64,000 nucleotides of DNA, from contig JAISPL010000057.1 in NCBI GenBank assembly GCA_031274925.1, forward strand, positions 1-64,000, read 5' to 3'. This document shows, in pieces, positions 17,722 through 26,327 of this stretch. The notes under the pieces were generated by a model. The model saw nothing but the letters and a program-made list of their open reading frames with translations. It searched no databases and was not told where the DNA came from. Position 1 is the stretch's first letter. The number at the start of each line of letters is the position of its first letter. A program made the translations under genes and the position numbers. The DNA comes from Syntrophobacterales bacterium. Lineage in GTDB: Bacteria > Desulfobacterota > Syntrophorhabdia > Syntrophorhabdales > Syntrophorhabdaceae.

Positions 17722-19317
17722 ATGGAAAAGAGAAACATAATATTGCTCGGCCTGACCATAATATTGCTATTTTTCTTTCAGATGTATTTCAGTCCGAAGG
17801 AACCCCAGAAGCAACCTGCTCAGTCTTCTGGACAGGTTGAGCAGGCACCAGGCAAAAGCGAAGAGGCAAAAGCAACGGTTCCGTCCACTTCCGGCGGCAT
17901 ACCCCAACCCTCTGTTAAAGGACTGTCGGTACAGAAACCGACAAGAACAATTACTGCGGAGACCGACCTTCTGCAAGTCACCTTTACCGACCTTGGCGGC
18001 GGGATAAGCAGCGTGAAACTCAAGAAGTATAGACAGACCGTGAAGAGACCCGATGATAAGGAAATAATTGAGGATGTAAAGCCTTACATTTATTTGCCCA
18101 GGACTTTTGCAACAGTTGCGAGCGGTTTAGCCACGGACGAGACCATCTTCAAGCCGGACAAGGATGCGGTAAGAACACAAGACAAACCGGAAACCATCGT
18201 CTTTTCCGGTACTTTGACTGACGGGCGGTCCGTCAGAAAGACTTACACCTTTCATCCGGGAATCTACACGATTGATATGAAAGTTGAAGTGGCAGGGGTG
18301 GATGCGGCGAGGACCGATATGGATTTTGCTGCCATTACAGCCAAGCGTGAGTCTTCCTACACGTTCAAAGGCCCTTTCTATTATGCAGGCAATAAGTTTG
18401 AGCAGGTGGACAAGCTCGACAATAATGTGATCCTCGGCAAAGCATACAAGTATGCGGGCCTGGACGACGGTTTCTTCACCTTCATCTGGATTCCCAACAC
18501 CGATTCGTTGCCTGCCGCTACCATAATGAAGGGTGATAATGATATCCCCGTGATCAGGCTTGCCCTGGCGGGCGGAACGACTTCAGGTAAAATGTATTTC
18601 GGTCCCAAGAAGACGGACATCCTCAAAACTCTCAACGTGGGGGCGGAAAAGATTGTCGATTTCGGTTGGTTCGACATTATCGCAAAGCCCATGATTCTGG
18701 GGATGAATTATTGCAACAAAATCACCCACAACTACGGCATTGATATTATACTTCTTACCATCCTGATCAAGTTCATTTTTTATCCTTTAAGCGTGAAGAG
18801 CTACAAGTCGATGAAAGAGATGCAGAAGATACAGCCCATGATCGCCAAGCTCAGGGAAAAGTATAAAGACGACAAGCAGAAACTTAACCAGGAAATGATG
18901 GAGATCTACAAGACGAAGGGAATAAACCCCATGGGTGGATGCCTTCCAATGATCATTCAGATCCCTGTTTTCTTTGCCCTCTACAAGGCTCTCTCAGCTG
19001 CGATTGAACTCAGACACGCGCCTTTCATGCTATGGATCAACGACCTTTCCTCTCCGGAGGACCTCTATACTATCCATGTTGCGGGCTACGAACTGCCCGT
19101 CAGGCTTCTGCCTATTGTAATGGGTGCCACCCAGGTGATCCAGCAAAAAATGACCCCCTCCGGCGGTGATCCCATGCAACAAAAATTGATGCTCGCCATG
19201 CCCATAGTCTTCACTTTCATTTTCTGGGGTTTCCCGTCGGGGCTTGTTTTGTACTGGCTCGTAAACAACGTCATATCCATCGCCCAGCAATACTACATCA
19301 ACAAGAAAGTCTCATGA
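17722..19317 (+). CDS. yidC: Membrane protein insertase YidC
   Basis: 531 aa, the Gram-negative form. N-terminal anchor (residues about 5-20), a Pro/Gln-rich linker, the periplasmic beta-sandwich domain (about 70-310), then five membrane helices with KSYKSMKEMQKIQPMI, NPMGGCLPMIIQIPVFFALY and LVLYWLVNNVISIAQQY. It inserts and folds inner-membrane proteins. GGAGG lies before the ATG. The large periplasmic domain supports a diderm host. Confidence 0.97.
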   Translation: MEKRNIILLGLTIILLFFFQMYFSPKEPQKQPAQSSGQVEQAPGKSEEAKATVPSTSGGIPQPSVKGLSVQKPTRTITAETDLLQVTFTDLGGGISSVKLKKYRQTVKRPDDKEIIEDVKPYIYLPRTFATVASGLATDETIFKPDKDAVRTQDKPETIVFSGTLTDGRSVRKTYTFHPGIYTIDMKVEVAGVDAARTDMDFAAITAKRESSYTFKGPFYYAGNKFEQVDKLDNNVILGKAYKYAGLDDGFFTFIWIPNTDSLPAATIMKGDNDIPVIRLALAGGTTSGKMYFGPKKTDILKTLNVGAEKIVDFGWFDIIAKPMILGMNYCNKITHNYGIDIILLTILIKFIFYPLSVKSYKSMKEMQKIQPMIAKLREKYKDDKQKLNQEMMEIYKTKGINPMGGCLPMIIQIPVFFALYKALSAAIELRHAPFMLWINDLSSPEDLYTIHVAGYELPVRLLPIVMGATQVIQQKMTPSGGDPMQQKLMLAMPIVFTFIFWGFPSGLVLYWLVNNVISIAQQYYINKKVS

Positions 19318-19326
19318 GGAGGTATC

Positions 19327-19974
19327 ATGGATTTTGTGGAAGTCGAGGGAAAAACATACGAAGAAGCTATCAGAAAAGCCTCCCTGGAGCTTAACGCAGA
19401 AGAGAAAGATCTCGATGTAGACGTAAGAGAGGTTGACACGAAAGGTATTCTTGGCCTGCTGGGAAGCAAGAAGGTGCGCATTACCGCACGTCTGAGGGCC
19501 AAAGAGGTGACACCAGAAGAGTACGGCCAGACCTTCCTCAAAGAATTAGGCGCCCTTGTGGGCCTTACCTTCTACACGAAGGTGTCCCAGTACGAAAACC
19601 GGGTCATATTTCTTATCCAGGCCAACGATGGTGATGTGCTGATAGGTAAAGACGGGGACACCTTGGAAGCGCTGCAGCATGTCCTGAGGCTCGCAATCGC
19701 AAAGAGATACAAACAAGGCCTCAAGGTCCTTGTGGATATCAACGGCTACCGCGAGAAAAGAAAGAAAGCGCTTACCACAATGGCAAAAAAAACGGCGGAC
19801 AAGGCCAAGCGAACGGGTAAGCGGCTCAAGACGGACCCCTTGAACCCTTATGAGAGGAGAATCGTTCACTCCATATTGAAACATAATAAGAGCATCACGA
19901 CGAAGAGCGAAGGAGAAGGGCACACAAAGAAGGTGGTAATCTCGCCTGTTGGCGCTTCCAATGGAAAACATTGA
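19327..19974 (+). CDS. jag: RNA-binding protein Jag/KhpB
   Basis: 215 aa with the three parts of the family. The Jag-N domain (about 1-50: EGKTYEEAIRKAS, GILGLLGSKKV) is followed by a KH domain (LIGKDGDTLEALQHVLRLA). Last is an R3H domain ending in PLNPYERRIVHSIL. It binds RNA, and in other bacteria acts with KhpA. It overlaps the mnmE start by 14 bp. Confidence 0.93.
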   Translation: MDFVEVEGKTYEEAIRKASLELNAEEKDLDVDVREVDTKGILGLLGSKKVRITARLRAKEVTPEEYGQTFLKELGALVGLTFYTKVSQYENRVIFLIQANDGDVLIGKDGDTLEALQHVLRLAIAKRYKQGLKVLVDINGYREKRKKALTTMAKKTADKAKRTGKRLKTDPLNPYERRIVHSILKHNKSITTKSEGEGHTKKVVISPVGASNGKH

Positions 19975-21328
19975 GACGATTTGTGCTGTTTCGACCCCTT
20001 CCGGAGAGGGGGGAATTGGCATTGTAAGGTTGAGCGGGCCGGATGCCCACAAGGTCCTCAAGGCCATCTTCAGAAAAGCGAAAGGCGGCGGCGACATCAC
20101 GTCCCGCCGCATGTATCTCGGTCACATCGTTGACCCCGAACATTCGGAACAGATTGATGAGGTATTTGCCGTCTTCATGAATGCCCCTCTCACGTATACG
20201 AGAGAAGATATAGGGGAGGTCTACTCACATGGAGGGCTTGCCGTTCAGAGAAGGATTCTCTCCGTTATGATCCGATGCGGCGCGAGACTTGCAGAGCCGG
20301 GAGAATTCACGAAGCGGGCATTCTTGAACGGAAGAATTGATCTCGCACAAGCCGAGGCAGTCCTTGACATTATCGAGAGTGAAACCGACGAAGAGCTGGG
20401 TCACGCGATAAAATCCCTGGAAGGCGTGTTGTCGAAAAAGATTAATGGCATCAGGAACCAACTCAGGCGCGCCCTTGTGGAAGTGGAGGCGCTCATAGAT
20501 TTTCCCGAAGAAGAGATTGATGTGGACGAAAAGGAGGTTCTCGCCGGTGTAGAGTGTGCGGAAAAAGAAATAGCGGCGCTTGCCGACTCATACTACGAAG
20601 GCAACGCGGTGAAACACGGACTTGAGGTTCTCATCGTGGGGCGGACGAACGTGGGGAAATCGAGCCTTCTTAACGCGCTTCTGGCCAGGGAAAGGGCCAT
20701 TGTGACACCCTTGCCAGGGACTACCAGGGATATGATAGAGGATACGATCCATATCATGGGTATCAAGGTAAGGATCGTGGATACAGCGGGTTTTGGGCTG
20801 CCCCGGGATATTGTGGAGCGGGAAGGACTAGCGCGGGTGAAACGGAAGATCCCTGAAGCCGACCTTATCCTCTGGGTTGTGGACGGCTCCCGCCCGTATT
20901 CTGATGAAGACCGTGAGGTCTGTGAGGAGATAGGAAAGAGAAGGAAGATCGTCGTAATTAATAAGACCGACCTGCCCCGTTTGCTTGAAATTGATATCCC
21001 GCCGGAATCTCCCATCTCCGGGATCGAGGTATCGGCCCTGAGGGAAGAGGGTATTGAAGCCCTGAAGACCGCCATCTACGAAGCGCTCATGAGTAAAGAG
21101 CGGCGCGCCAATGCGATTCTTGTCACGAATCTCCGGCATAAGGACGCCCTTTCCCGAGCCCTCACCGCGGCGCGTAACGCCGTCTCCGGTCTTAAGCGGC
21201 AGGAACCTGCCGAATTCATCGCCTTTGATCTCCGTGATGCCGGCCAGTGCCTGGGAGAGATCACAGGAGAAGCATGGACCGACGATATTCTCCATGACAT
21301 ATTCAGCCGGTTCTGTATAGGAAAATAG
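19961..21328 (+). CDS. mnmE: tRNA modification GTPase MnmE
   Basis: 455 aa from ATG 19961; a TTG at 19949 would add four residues. The N-terminal folate-binding domain starts ETICAVSTPSGEGGIGIVRLSG. The G domain holds GRTNVGKSSLLNAL (P-loop), TPLPGTTRDMIED, DTAGFG and NKTD. The C-terminus ends in FSRFCIGK, the conserved catalytic cysteine motif. With MnmG it modifies U34 of certain tRNAs. mnmG does not follow here, unlike in many genomes. Confidence 0.96.
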   Translation: MENIETICAVSTPSGEGGIGIVRLSGPDAHKVLKAIFRKAKGGGDITSRRMYLGHIVDPEHSEQIDEVFAVFMNAPLTYTREDIGEVYSHGGLAVQRRILSVMIRCGARLAEPGEFTKRAFLNGRIDLAQAEAVLDIIESETDEELGHAIKSLEGVLSKKINGIRNQLRRALVEVEALIDFPEEEIDVDEKEVLAGVECAEKEIAALADSYYEGNAVKHGLEVLIVGRTNVGKSSLLNALLARERAIVTPLPGTTRDMIEDTIHIMGIKVRIVDTAGFGLPRDIVEREGLARVKRKIPEADLILWVVDGSRPYSDEDREVCEEIGKRRKIVVINKTDLPRLLEIDIPPESPISGIEVSALREEGIEALKTAIYEALMSKERRANAILVTNLRHKDALSRALTAARNAVSGLKRQEPAEFIAFDLRDAGQCLGEITGEAWTDDILHDIFSRFCIGK

Positions 21329-21346
21329 ACGATGGTACTCCTCAAG

Positions 21347-21380
21347 TTTTCAACAAATTTTGTTGAAAAACTGTGGAAAA
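21347..21380. repeat. Cluster of three DnaA-box-like 9-mers
   Basis: TTTTCAACA (21347-21355) and its exact inverted copy TGTTGAAAA (21361-21369) are followed two bases later by TGTGGAAAA (21372-21380). The last one differs at a single position from the TTATCCACA consensus (read on the minus strand). They could be DnaA sites, or the inverted pair could simply be a hairpin after mnmE. Confidence 0.5.
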
Positions 21381-21740
21381 CTTGTCGAACGCTGCTGTTA
21401 ACTATCAGACATAATTGAGGTAAGTTCTATTGGATCGACTCGGATGTAATATGAAAAACGTAATTAATACAGCAACTTCCAACATGAGATGCGAATCGGT
21501 AGTCTCCTTTCCGGCCCAAGGTCTGACGCAATCAATACCCTTTAATATGAATATATTACAGGTGGGGTTCATTATGAGAAATATTTTCGCCCTTTATCTG
21601 CAAGGAGTTATGGGAGAGAGAGAAAAGAACTTCCTGTTATGATTCTTATTTCAATCGCGGCATCTTTATGCGGCCGCCATATGTCATCCAAAAATTGAAG
21701 AAACTTCAGTCAAAAACGGCTATTGAAACGGTTATTAAAC

Positions 21741-21769
21741 TTGACAAAAGGTCTATTTTTTCATATCCT
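21741..21769 (+). promoter_or_regulatory. Promoter of the tRNA-Lys/tRNA-Glu pair
   Basis: TTGACA at 21741-21746, 17-bp spacer, TATCCT at 21764-21769. The tRNA begins 11 bases after the -10 box. Confidence 0.75.
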
Positions 21770-21779
21770 AATACCCTCC

Positions 21780-21853
21780 GGGCCGTTAACTCAGGTTGGT
21801 AGAGTATCTGCCTTTTAAGCAGAGAGTCGCAAGTTCAAGTCTTGCACGGCCCA
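21780..21853 (+). tRNA. tRNA-Lys (anticodon TTT)
   Basis: Acceptor stem GGGCCGT / ACGGCCC, D arm with AACTCAGGTTGGTAGAGT, anticodon stem CTGCC/... with loop CTTTTAA giving anticodon TTT, and a T arm CAAGTTCAAGTCTTG. The 3' CCA is not encoded (the discriminator A is followed by AAA). Confidence 0.93.
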
Positions 21854-21857
21854 AAAC

Positions 21858-21932
21858 GTCCCTATCGTCTAGCCCGGCCTAGGACATCGGCCTTTCACGC
21901 CGACAACGGGGGTTCGAATCCCCCTGGGGACG
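21858..21932 (+). tRNA. tRNA-Glu (anticodon TTC)
   Basis: Acceptor stem GTCCCTA / TGGGGAC, anticodon stem CGGC/GCCG with loop CTTTCAC giving TTC, and T arm GGGGGTTCGAATCCCCC. Four bases after tRNA-Lys, so on the same transcript. CCA is not encoded; a T-rich run (CTTCTTTTTATTTG) follows and may end transcription. Confidence 0.94.
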
Positions 21933-21957
21933 CTTCTTTTTATTTGTACAATATTTT

Positions 21958-22950
21958 CTATTCCCTGGCCAAAGATCGAAGGAACTGTTTCTGGTTCTTA
22001 TTTGGGTTTCCAAAGAAACGCTCATAGGTAGTATTTTTGAGCAATAGCCCCCACGCCTTGGATCCGTTCGGCGCAAAGAGGACAAAAAAGATATTATCTC
22101 TGCAGTCATGTTTTTTGCAGACGCTGCTTGCTTCATACGTGATGCCGCCTGACTTGATGAGCCTTCTTGGCATCGCAAGGCCGTTCTCTGTCTTTGCATA
22201 CAGAACGAGCCATCCGTCAATATTTTTTTCTCTTTTGAACAGTTCGTTCCATGATTTCTGATACGAAGGTTTTTCCAGGAGGTCAAATAAATAGGGTTGT
22301 GAAGCATCTATAGAGACCTTTTTATCTTGTCCAGGACCAATTTTGTGGTTCTGGTCTGACTCCTGTACAGATTCAGCAACATGTTCGTTTTGGGGGCTGT
22401 CAGGGGGGATCAAAAACATGATGCGGCTGAGTTTCCATGATACTATGCCATCCCGCCTGAAAATAAACTCCACGCCATCATCGTCCGTTTCCTTTTCCCT
22501 GATCCTCATGGTGAAGCGGTTAAAACTTTTATACGACATTGAAATATCCGGACCCATGTCCTTACGACTCTTCTCTGGTCTTTTCAGGGATCCTCTTCTG
22601 TGGTTGCCGAGATCTGGTTTTTCTCCTTTCATAAGTACAGCCAAATTTTCAGGAGTTATAAAGATGTCGACCATGGGCCCGACCATGACGGAGGCGAAAG
22701 CGGTCCCCAGGAATCCTAATGGATTACGGTCTCCAGTCTTTGTCGCTTTGTCAATCAGGAGAGTGTTGATGCTGGCTTTAAGATTTTCCCGAAGCGCCGG
22801 GTAATCAATGTAACCCGAAAAGGTATCAAAATCTTTGACTTCGATGGCTCTTTTCATATTGTGAATTGCCAGATGCGGTGTAAAGTAAAAACCTGCGCCC
22901 ATAATAATCACAATTATCCCGATAAGCCACACCTTCAAGGCATTACCCAT
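21958..22950 (-). CDS. Membrane-anchored DUF2939 protein with Ivy-type lysozyme-inhibitor domain
   Basis: 330 aa. Residues about 5-27 form one membrane anchor. The next region (HNMKRAIEVKDFDTFSGYIDYPALRENLKAS...) matches DUF2939. The C-terminal 120 residues resemble Ivy, the periplasmic inhibitor of vertebrate-type lysozyme: PYLFDLLEKPSYQKSWNEL, DGWL, NGLAMP, and the loop CKKHDC at residues 278-283. In E. coli Ivy this loop is CKPHDC and its His enters the lysozyme active site. The domain ends with FFGNP. Probably faces the periplasm. Joining the two domains is unusual as far as I know. Confidence 0.8.
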   Translation of the reverse strand: MGNALKVWLIGIIVIIMGAGFYFTPHLAIHNMKRAIEVKDFDTFSGYIDYPALRENLKASINTLLIDKATKTGDRNPLGFLGTAFASVMVGPMVDIFITPENLAVLMKGEKPDLGNHRRGSLKRPEKSRKDMGPDISMSYKSFNRFTMRIREKETDDDGVEFIFRRDGIVSWKLSRIMFLIPPDSPQNEHVAESVQESDQNHKIGPGQDKKVSIDASQPYLFDLLEKPSYQKSWNELFKREKNIDGWLVLYAKTENGLAMPRRLIKSGGITYEASSVCKKHDCRDNIFFVLFAPNGSKAWGLLLKNTTYERFFGNPNKNQKQFLRSLARE

Positions 22951-23360
22951 ACGTGCCCCCTCTTATTACACATAACGCACTATTTGAACAGCCGGTTCTT
23001 TTGGTGATCTAGAGTTTTTCACCGTACTTGATTGTAACACCGCTACATATGAAATCAACCTCAAAAAAGAGACAGGAAGAGACTTGGCAATATCTCAACG
23101 AACTTTTTCGTCATTCTCTTTCTCGTGGCCTGCCTCTTCCGGTCCGGTCGTCACTTTACCACAGTTAAGTGTTTCGGTCTCTTTGGGTTGCGGCCTGCAT
23201 ATCGCAGTCTTTGATCCAATCCCCTTTAGCAAAACAATAATAGTTCCCGGCGAAATACCAGGAGACGTCCGCGGCAGCATACGGTATTTCTCCTATCAAG
23301 CTGGACCTCCAGGTGATTGATAAAATTTACATCACTTGATAGCATGATATAGGGGTAAAT
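22951..23360. other. Intergenic region without supported gene
   Basis: About 410 bp. Short open frames on both strands carry no recognisable motif or ribosome site. Confidence 0.45.
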
Positions 23361-23692
23361 GTGATCAATACGAACGATGCACCACCACCATATTATGGCG
23401 GAAATATGGCCTCCGTGGCCACTCCAGGCGGGCCTGTCCGCTATCCATTCGTATTCCTGGACGGAGACGAATACTTCCGTATTTGGATATTCAACATCTT
23501 CCTCATCATCGTAACCTGAGGCATCTACGCCGCCTGGCCACAGTGAGGACGTGCCGCTATTTCTATTCAAATTATCTCTACCTGTCCCGTAACATCCGAA
23601 CGAGTGAAATTACCTTGAGGAACTGGAAAAAGCGGTCAGAGCAAATAATAAAGGAACAAACCCGGAACGGGTCGCAGAATAGAGACGCCTAA
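23361..23692 (+). pseudogene. Broken DUF898 membrane protein gene
   Basis: From a GTG at 23361 (AGGGG upstream) the frame reads VINTNDAPPPYYGG and YPFVFLDGDEYFRIWIFNIF, which is the start of DUF898 proteins (FxFxGxGxEYFRIxxxN followed by TLGIYxxW). It then meets TGA at about 23517 where a Leu/Gly pair is expected. GIYAAW continues, and after the loss of one base near 23536 the next frame gives TVRTCRYFYSNYLYL, also as expected. So one stop plus one frameshift interrupt it, and it is much shorter than the usual DUF898 protein. Sequencing error at one site cannot be excluded, but two lesions suggest decay. Confidence 0.7.
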
Positions 23693-23701
23693 AAATTTCT
23701 T

Positions 23702-24400
23702 TTACCGGCCAGCGTGCCGCTTCAGCCAGTCAATAGTCTTTTTCACTATCCGGCCGAACACCTCCTCTTCAGTCAGTCCGAGCGACTTGGGCACGTGGAA
23801 AGAATGGTCTCCGCCTTCAATCGTGAATAGATCCCATGAGGTCTGAAGACTTTTCAATACAGGATCAAGCTTGCCGAGATCGCACAGCGGGTCTCTGGTT
23901 CCTTCAAAGAAGAGCATGGGGATTTTTACCCGGTAGAGATGGGCGTCGCGGAGTTTTTCCTTGTTATCCATGGGGTGAAGCGGGTAACCGAGGAAGATGA
24001 GGCTGTCGGCGGGCAGTATGCCATCCGCGGCCATAATTGCGGCCATCCGGCCTCCCAGGGATTTCCCTGCCGCCGTGATGGAGGTCGCCTTTGACCCCAT
24101 GATCTCTTTAAACGACCTGCATGCGGCGAGCCACGCATCCATCAGGGCCTCGGGACGGTCGGGCGTTTTCCGGCCGTGCTCGCTGTAGAGAAAATTGAAC
24201 CTCAGGACCGGGTATCCCGCCTTTGCAATGCCTTCCGCAAAAGCGACGAGAAGGGCGGTAGTCATGTCATTCCCTGCGCCGTGGGCCACGATGACCGCCC
24301 TGCTTTCAGTCGCCGCCGCTGGTCTTGTAAGGATACCGGAAGTACTTCCTTTGTCTCCGACCGGTATGGCAATCTTATCGCTGGTTATCTCATGACCCAT
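23702..24400 (-). CDS. Alpha/beta hydrolase (TEX30/KANL3-like)
   Basis: 232 aa from the ATG at 24400 (AGGAGGAAG upstream); longer starts add an unlikely leader. Fold signs: VIVAHGAGNDM (oxyanion loop), PVLRFNF, nucleophile elbow GKSLGGRMA, acid loop FFEGTRDPLCD, and the catalytic His in GGDHSFHVPKS. This arrangement matches the small TEX30/KANL3-type subgroup of dienelactone hydrolase relatives. Substrate unknown; probably cytoplasmic. Confidence 0.85.
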   Translation of the reverse strand: MGHEITSDKIAIPVGDKGSTSGILTRPAAATESRAVIVAHGAGNDMTTALLVAFAEGIAKAGYPVLRFNFLYSEHGRKTPDRPEALMDAWLAACRSFKEIMGSKATSITAAGKSLGGRMAAIMAADGILPADSLIFLGYPLHPMDNKEKLRDAHLYRVKIPMLFFEGTRDPLCDLGKLDPVLKSLQTSWDLFTIEGGDHSFHVPKSLGLTEEEVFGRIVKKTIDWLKRHAGR

Positions 24401-24487
24401 GGGATTGTGCTTCCTCCTTTTATACATGTTTCTCTGCAGATGACTGGCTGGATGCGTTTTTATGTATAGACTATAGCATAATGGCAT

Positions 24488-24989
24488 CCACTCACAAACT
24501 CAACAATTTTGGCGCAGCCACCGTTATCCGTATTTGATGAACGTTACGTCCAGGTATTCCTTGAACGCAATTTTCAACTCCCCTTATGGTGTTCTTGACG
24601 ATAAGCCCATACTATGACGGGGCACTCCAATGGACTTCTCGGAGGCGGAAGAGGCGACCTCATAAGCCCCACATGAATCCATCTTTCCGTCCTTTCGGCA
24701 TCTCCTGGTGGATGCTGCCTCCTCCCGCAGTCATCCAATGAATGTTCCCTGTCACGATAGGGTCTCGCCATTAAAACCCTATTGATTGTCTTTGTGATGC
24801 ATCTATCTTTTTCATGGTTATGTCTCACATTCTTACGGAAGAACGTAAGTTGTGCTCCACGGTGATATAACCCTCTTCATCATTGCATAATAGGGGTCCG
24901 ATTGAGTATTATTATATGGAGAGACCAGGTATAGCCGTCTCACGGTCTCTCCATAGCGTACCCGCAAAAGGGGCCTTAAGGAGCGCGCC
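24488..24989. other. Intergenic region before the VOC gene
   Basis: About 500 bp. No supported gene. A perfect inverted repeat lies close to its right end (24915-24955). Confidence 0.5.
24915..24955. repeat. Perfect 12-bp inverted repeat upstream of the VOC gene
   Basis: TATGGAGAGACC (24915-24926) and GGTCTCTCCATA (24944-24955) around a 17-nt loop, 34 bp before the VOC start codon. No T run follows, so an operator or RNA leader hairpin is more likely than a terminator. Confidence 0.65.
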
Positions 24990-25562
24990 ATGATCTCACG
25001 GATAGACCACGTTGCAATCGCGGCAAGGGATTACAGAGAAGTAGCCGATTTTTTTCGCACGATCCTTGGGGCATCTCCCGGAACTTCATCGGTGGACCAG
25101 GACCAGAAGTACCTGGCTGAGACGTTTTCCTTGGGTGACTTGAGCAGAATCGAAATTATTACTCCCACGGAAGAAGGCAGTTTTCTCGACAAGTTCCTGG
25201 CTGAGAGGCAGGGAATCCATCACCTGTGTCTCCAAACTTTGGACATCAGGGAAGCCCGCCGTGCCCTGGATGAGCACGGCATACCCTATTTCGGGTATTA
25301 CGAGTGCGAGGGTGACGGTTGGAAGGAGCTTTTCATCCATCCGAGAGATGCCTTTGGGGTTCTCATACAGATCGCCGAATTCACCCCTGACGATTTCATC
25401 GCTGATGAACTGAAGGTCCCTGGAGGCGCCCGATGGACCGTCGAGAAAACCTCAAACGGCGCAACCCTCACATTCACCCATCCTGGTGGTGGCACGGTGA
25501 GGTTCAATATGTCAAGAGATGAGCTAAAGGCCCTTGCAGAAGATCTTACGGAGGCAGGATAG
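24990..25562 (+). CDS. VOC-family protein (methylmalonyl-CoA epimerase-like) with C-terminal extension
   Basis: 190 aa. The first 130 residues are a vicinal-oxygen-chelate domain: RIDHVAIAARDYREVADFF, IEIITPTEEGSFLDKFLAERQGIHHLCL, and LIQIAEF. His, His and Glu sit where the metal ligands of methylmalonyl-CoA epimerase are. About 55 residues after it (from TPDDFIADELK) are not part of the epimerase and look like a small beta domain. No mutase or carboxylase of the methylmalonyl pathway is adjacent, so the function is open. Confidence 0.8.
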   Translation: MISRIDHVAIAARDYREVADFFRTILGASPGTSSVDQDQKYLAETFSLGDLSRIEIITPTEEGSFLDKFLAERQGIHHLCLQTLDIREARRALDEHGIPYFGYYECEGDGWKELFIHPRDAFGVLIQIAEFTPDDFIADELKVPGGARWTVEKTSNGATLTFTHPGGGTVRFNMSRDELKALAEDLTEAG

Positions 25563-25724
25563 AGACGGACACGGACTCTATTTCGCTTTTCATGCGCCCC
25601 ATCTCTCTTCTTGCCTCTCTCAGGTCTTGATTTTTTACCGCCTCTTCTCTAAAATCTGACATACTGCGGACCGTTATTGTTATGGATGGCAGGTTCGTAT
25701 ACGTGGATTCTTTGAGGAGGCGTT

Positions 25725-26147
25725 ATGAAAACCCTTGGCGGGATAAGACTGTCGGGAGATATTTACTCCCTTCCTGTTATGCTCGAATTCGTGACTCATC
25801 ATGCTAGAAACTCCGGCCTTCAAAAAGAGAGAATCTCCGAGGTCCTGAGGGCGATAGAAGAGGCTATCTCAAACATATTGGAAGAGGCATACGGGAACGT
25901 CTATGGCGAGATTGACCTTACCTGCAGTGAAGACACCACGGGCAGGCTGATAATTACCATCACGGATTTCGCTCCGCCTTCAAATGTCCTTAATGTAACG
26001 GGAGCTGTCGCCGAGCAGGGCGGAATCACAGGAGGAGTTGCGGGGAGATTCTCAACCGTCTTAATGGGTAAACTTATTAATAATATTACCTATGAACGCA
26101 TTGAGGACAGGAACGTTTTAACTTTCACCGTCGAAGAAGTGGCCTGA
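25725..26147 (+). CDS. RsbW-like anti-sigma / serine kinase ATPase
   Basis: 140 aa. A single HATPase domain with the N box EAISNILEEAYG and the glycine-rich EQGGITGGVAGRFSTVLMGK lid region. These small GHKL proteins bind a partner such as a sigma factor or phosphorylate an anti-anti-sigma (STAS) protein. No STAS or SpoIIE phosphatase gene is next to it, so its partner must be elsewhere. Strong site GAGGAGG before the ATG. Confidence 0.8.
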   Translation: MKTLGGIRLSGDIYSLPVMLEFVTHHARNSGLQKERISEVLRAIEEAISNILEEAYGNVYGEIDLTCSEDTTGRLIITITDFAPPSNVLNVTGAVAEQGGITGGVAGRFSTVLMGKLINNITYERIEDRNVLTFTVEEVA

Positions 26148-26327
26148 CGCCGCTTTGAGCGGCTTCAGTGAATAGCCGTCAGCCCGACATAAGGTAATCA
26201 GATAGCCAGCAGTAAAAGCAAAAACTACATACAGGTCAAATCGTGGGATGCCGGGCAGACAATACTGTCCCGTCCAACTATGGTAAAATGAAGCGTTTGT
26301 GCAAAGAAAGCGCTTCATTTTTGCTGC

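Larger units (their letters stand above)
21329..21779. other. Intergenic region with DnaA-box-like repeats
   Basis: About 450 bp between mnmE and tRNA-Lys. No coding frame is supported. It begins with three 9-mers close to the DnaA box (21347-21380) and ends with a tRNA promoter. Confidence 0.6.

Noticed and set aside
23517-23519. In-frame TGA in the DUF898 gene as a selenocysteine codon (selB is in the window)
   Set aside because: DUF898 has no catalytic Cys at this site, and a frameshift follows about 20 bases later, so decay explains it better.
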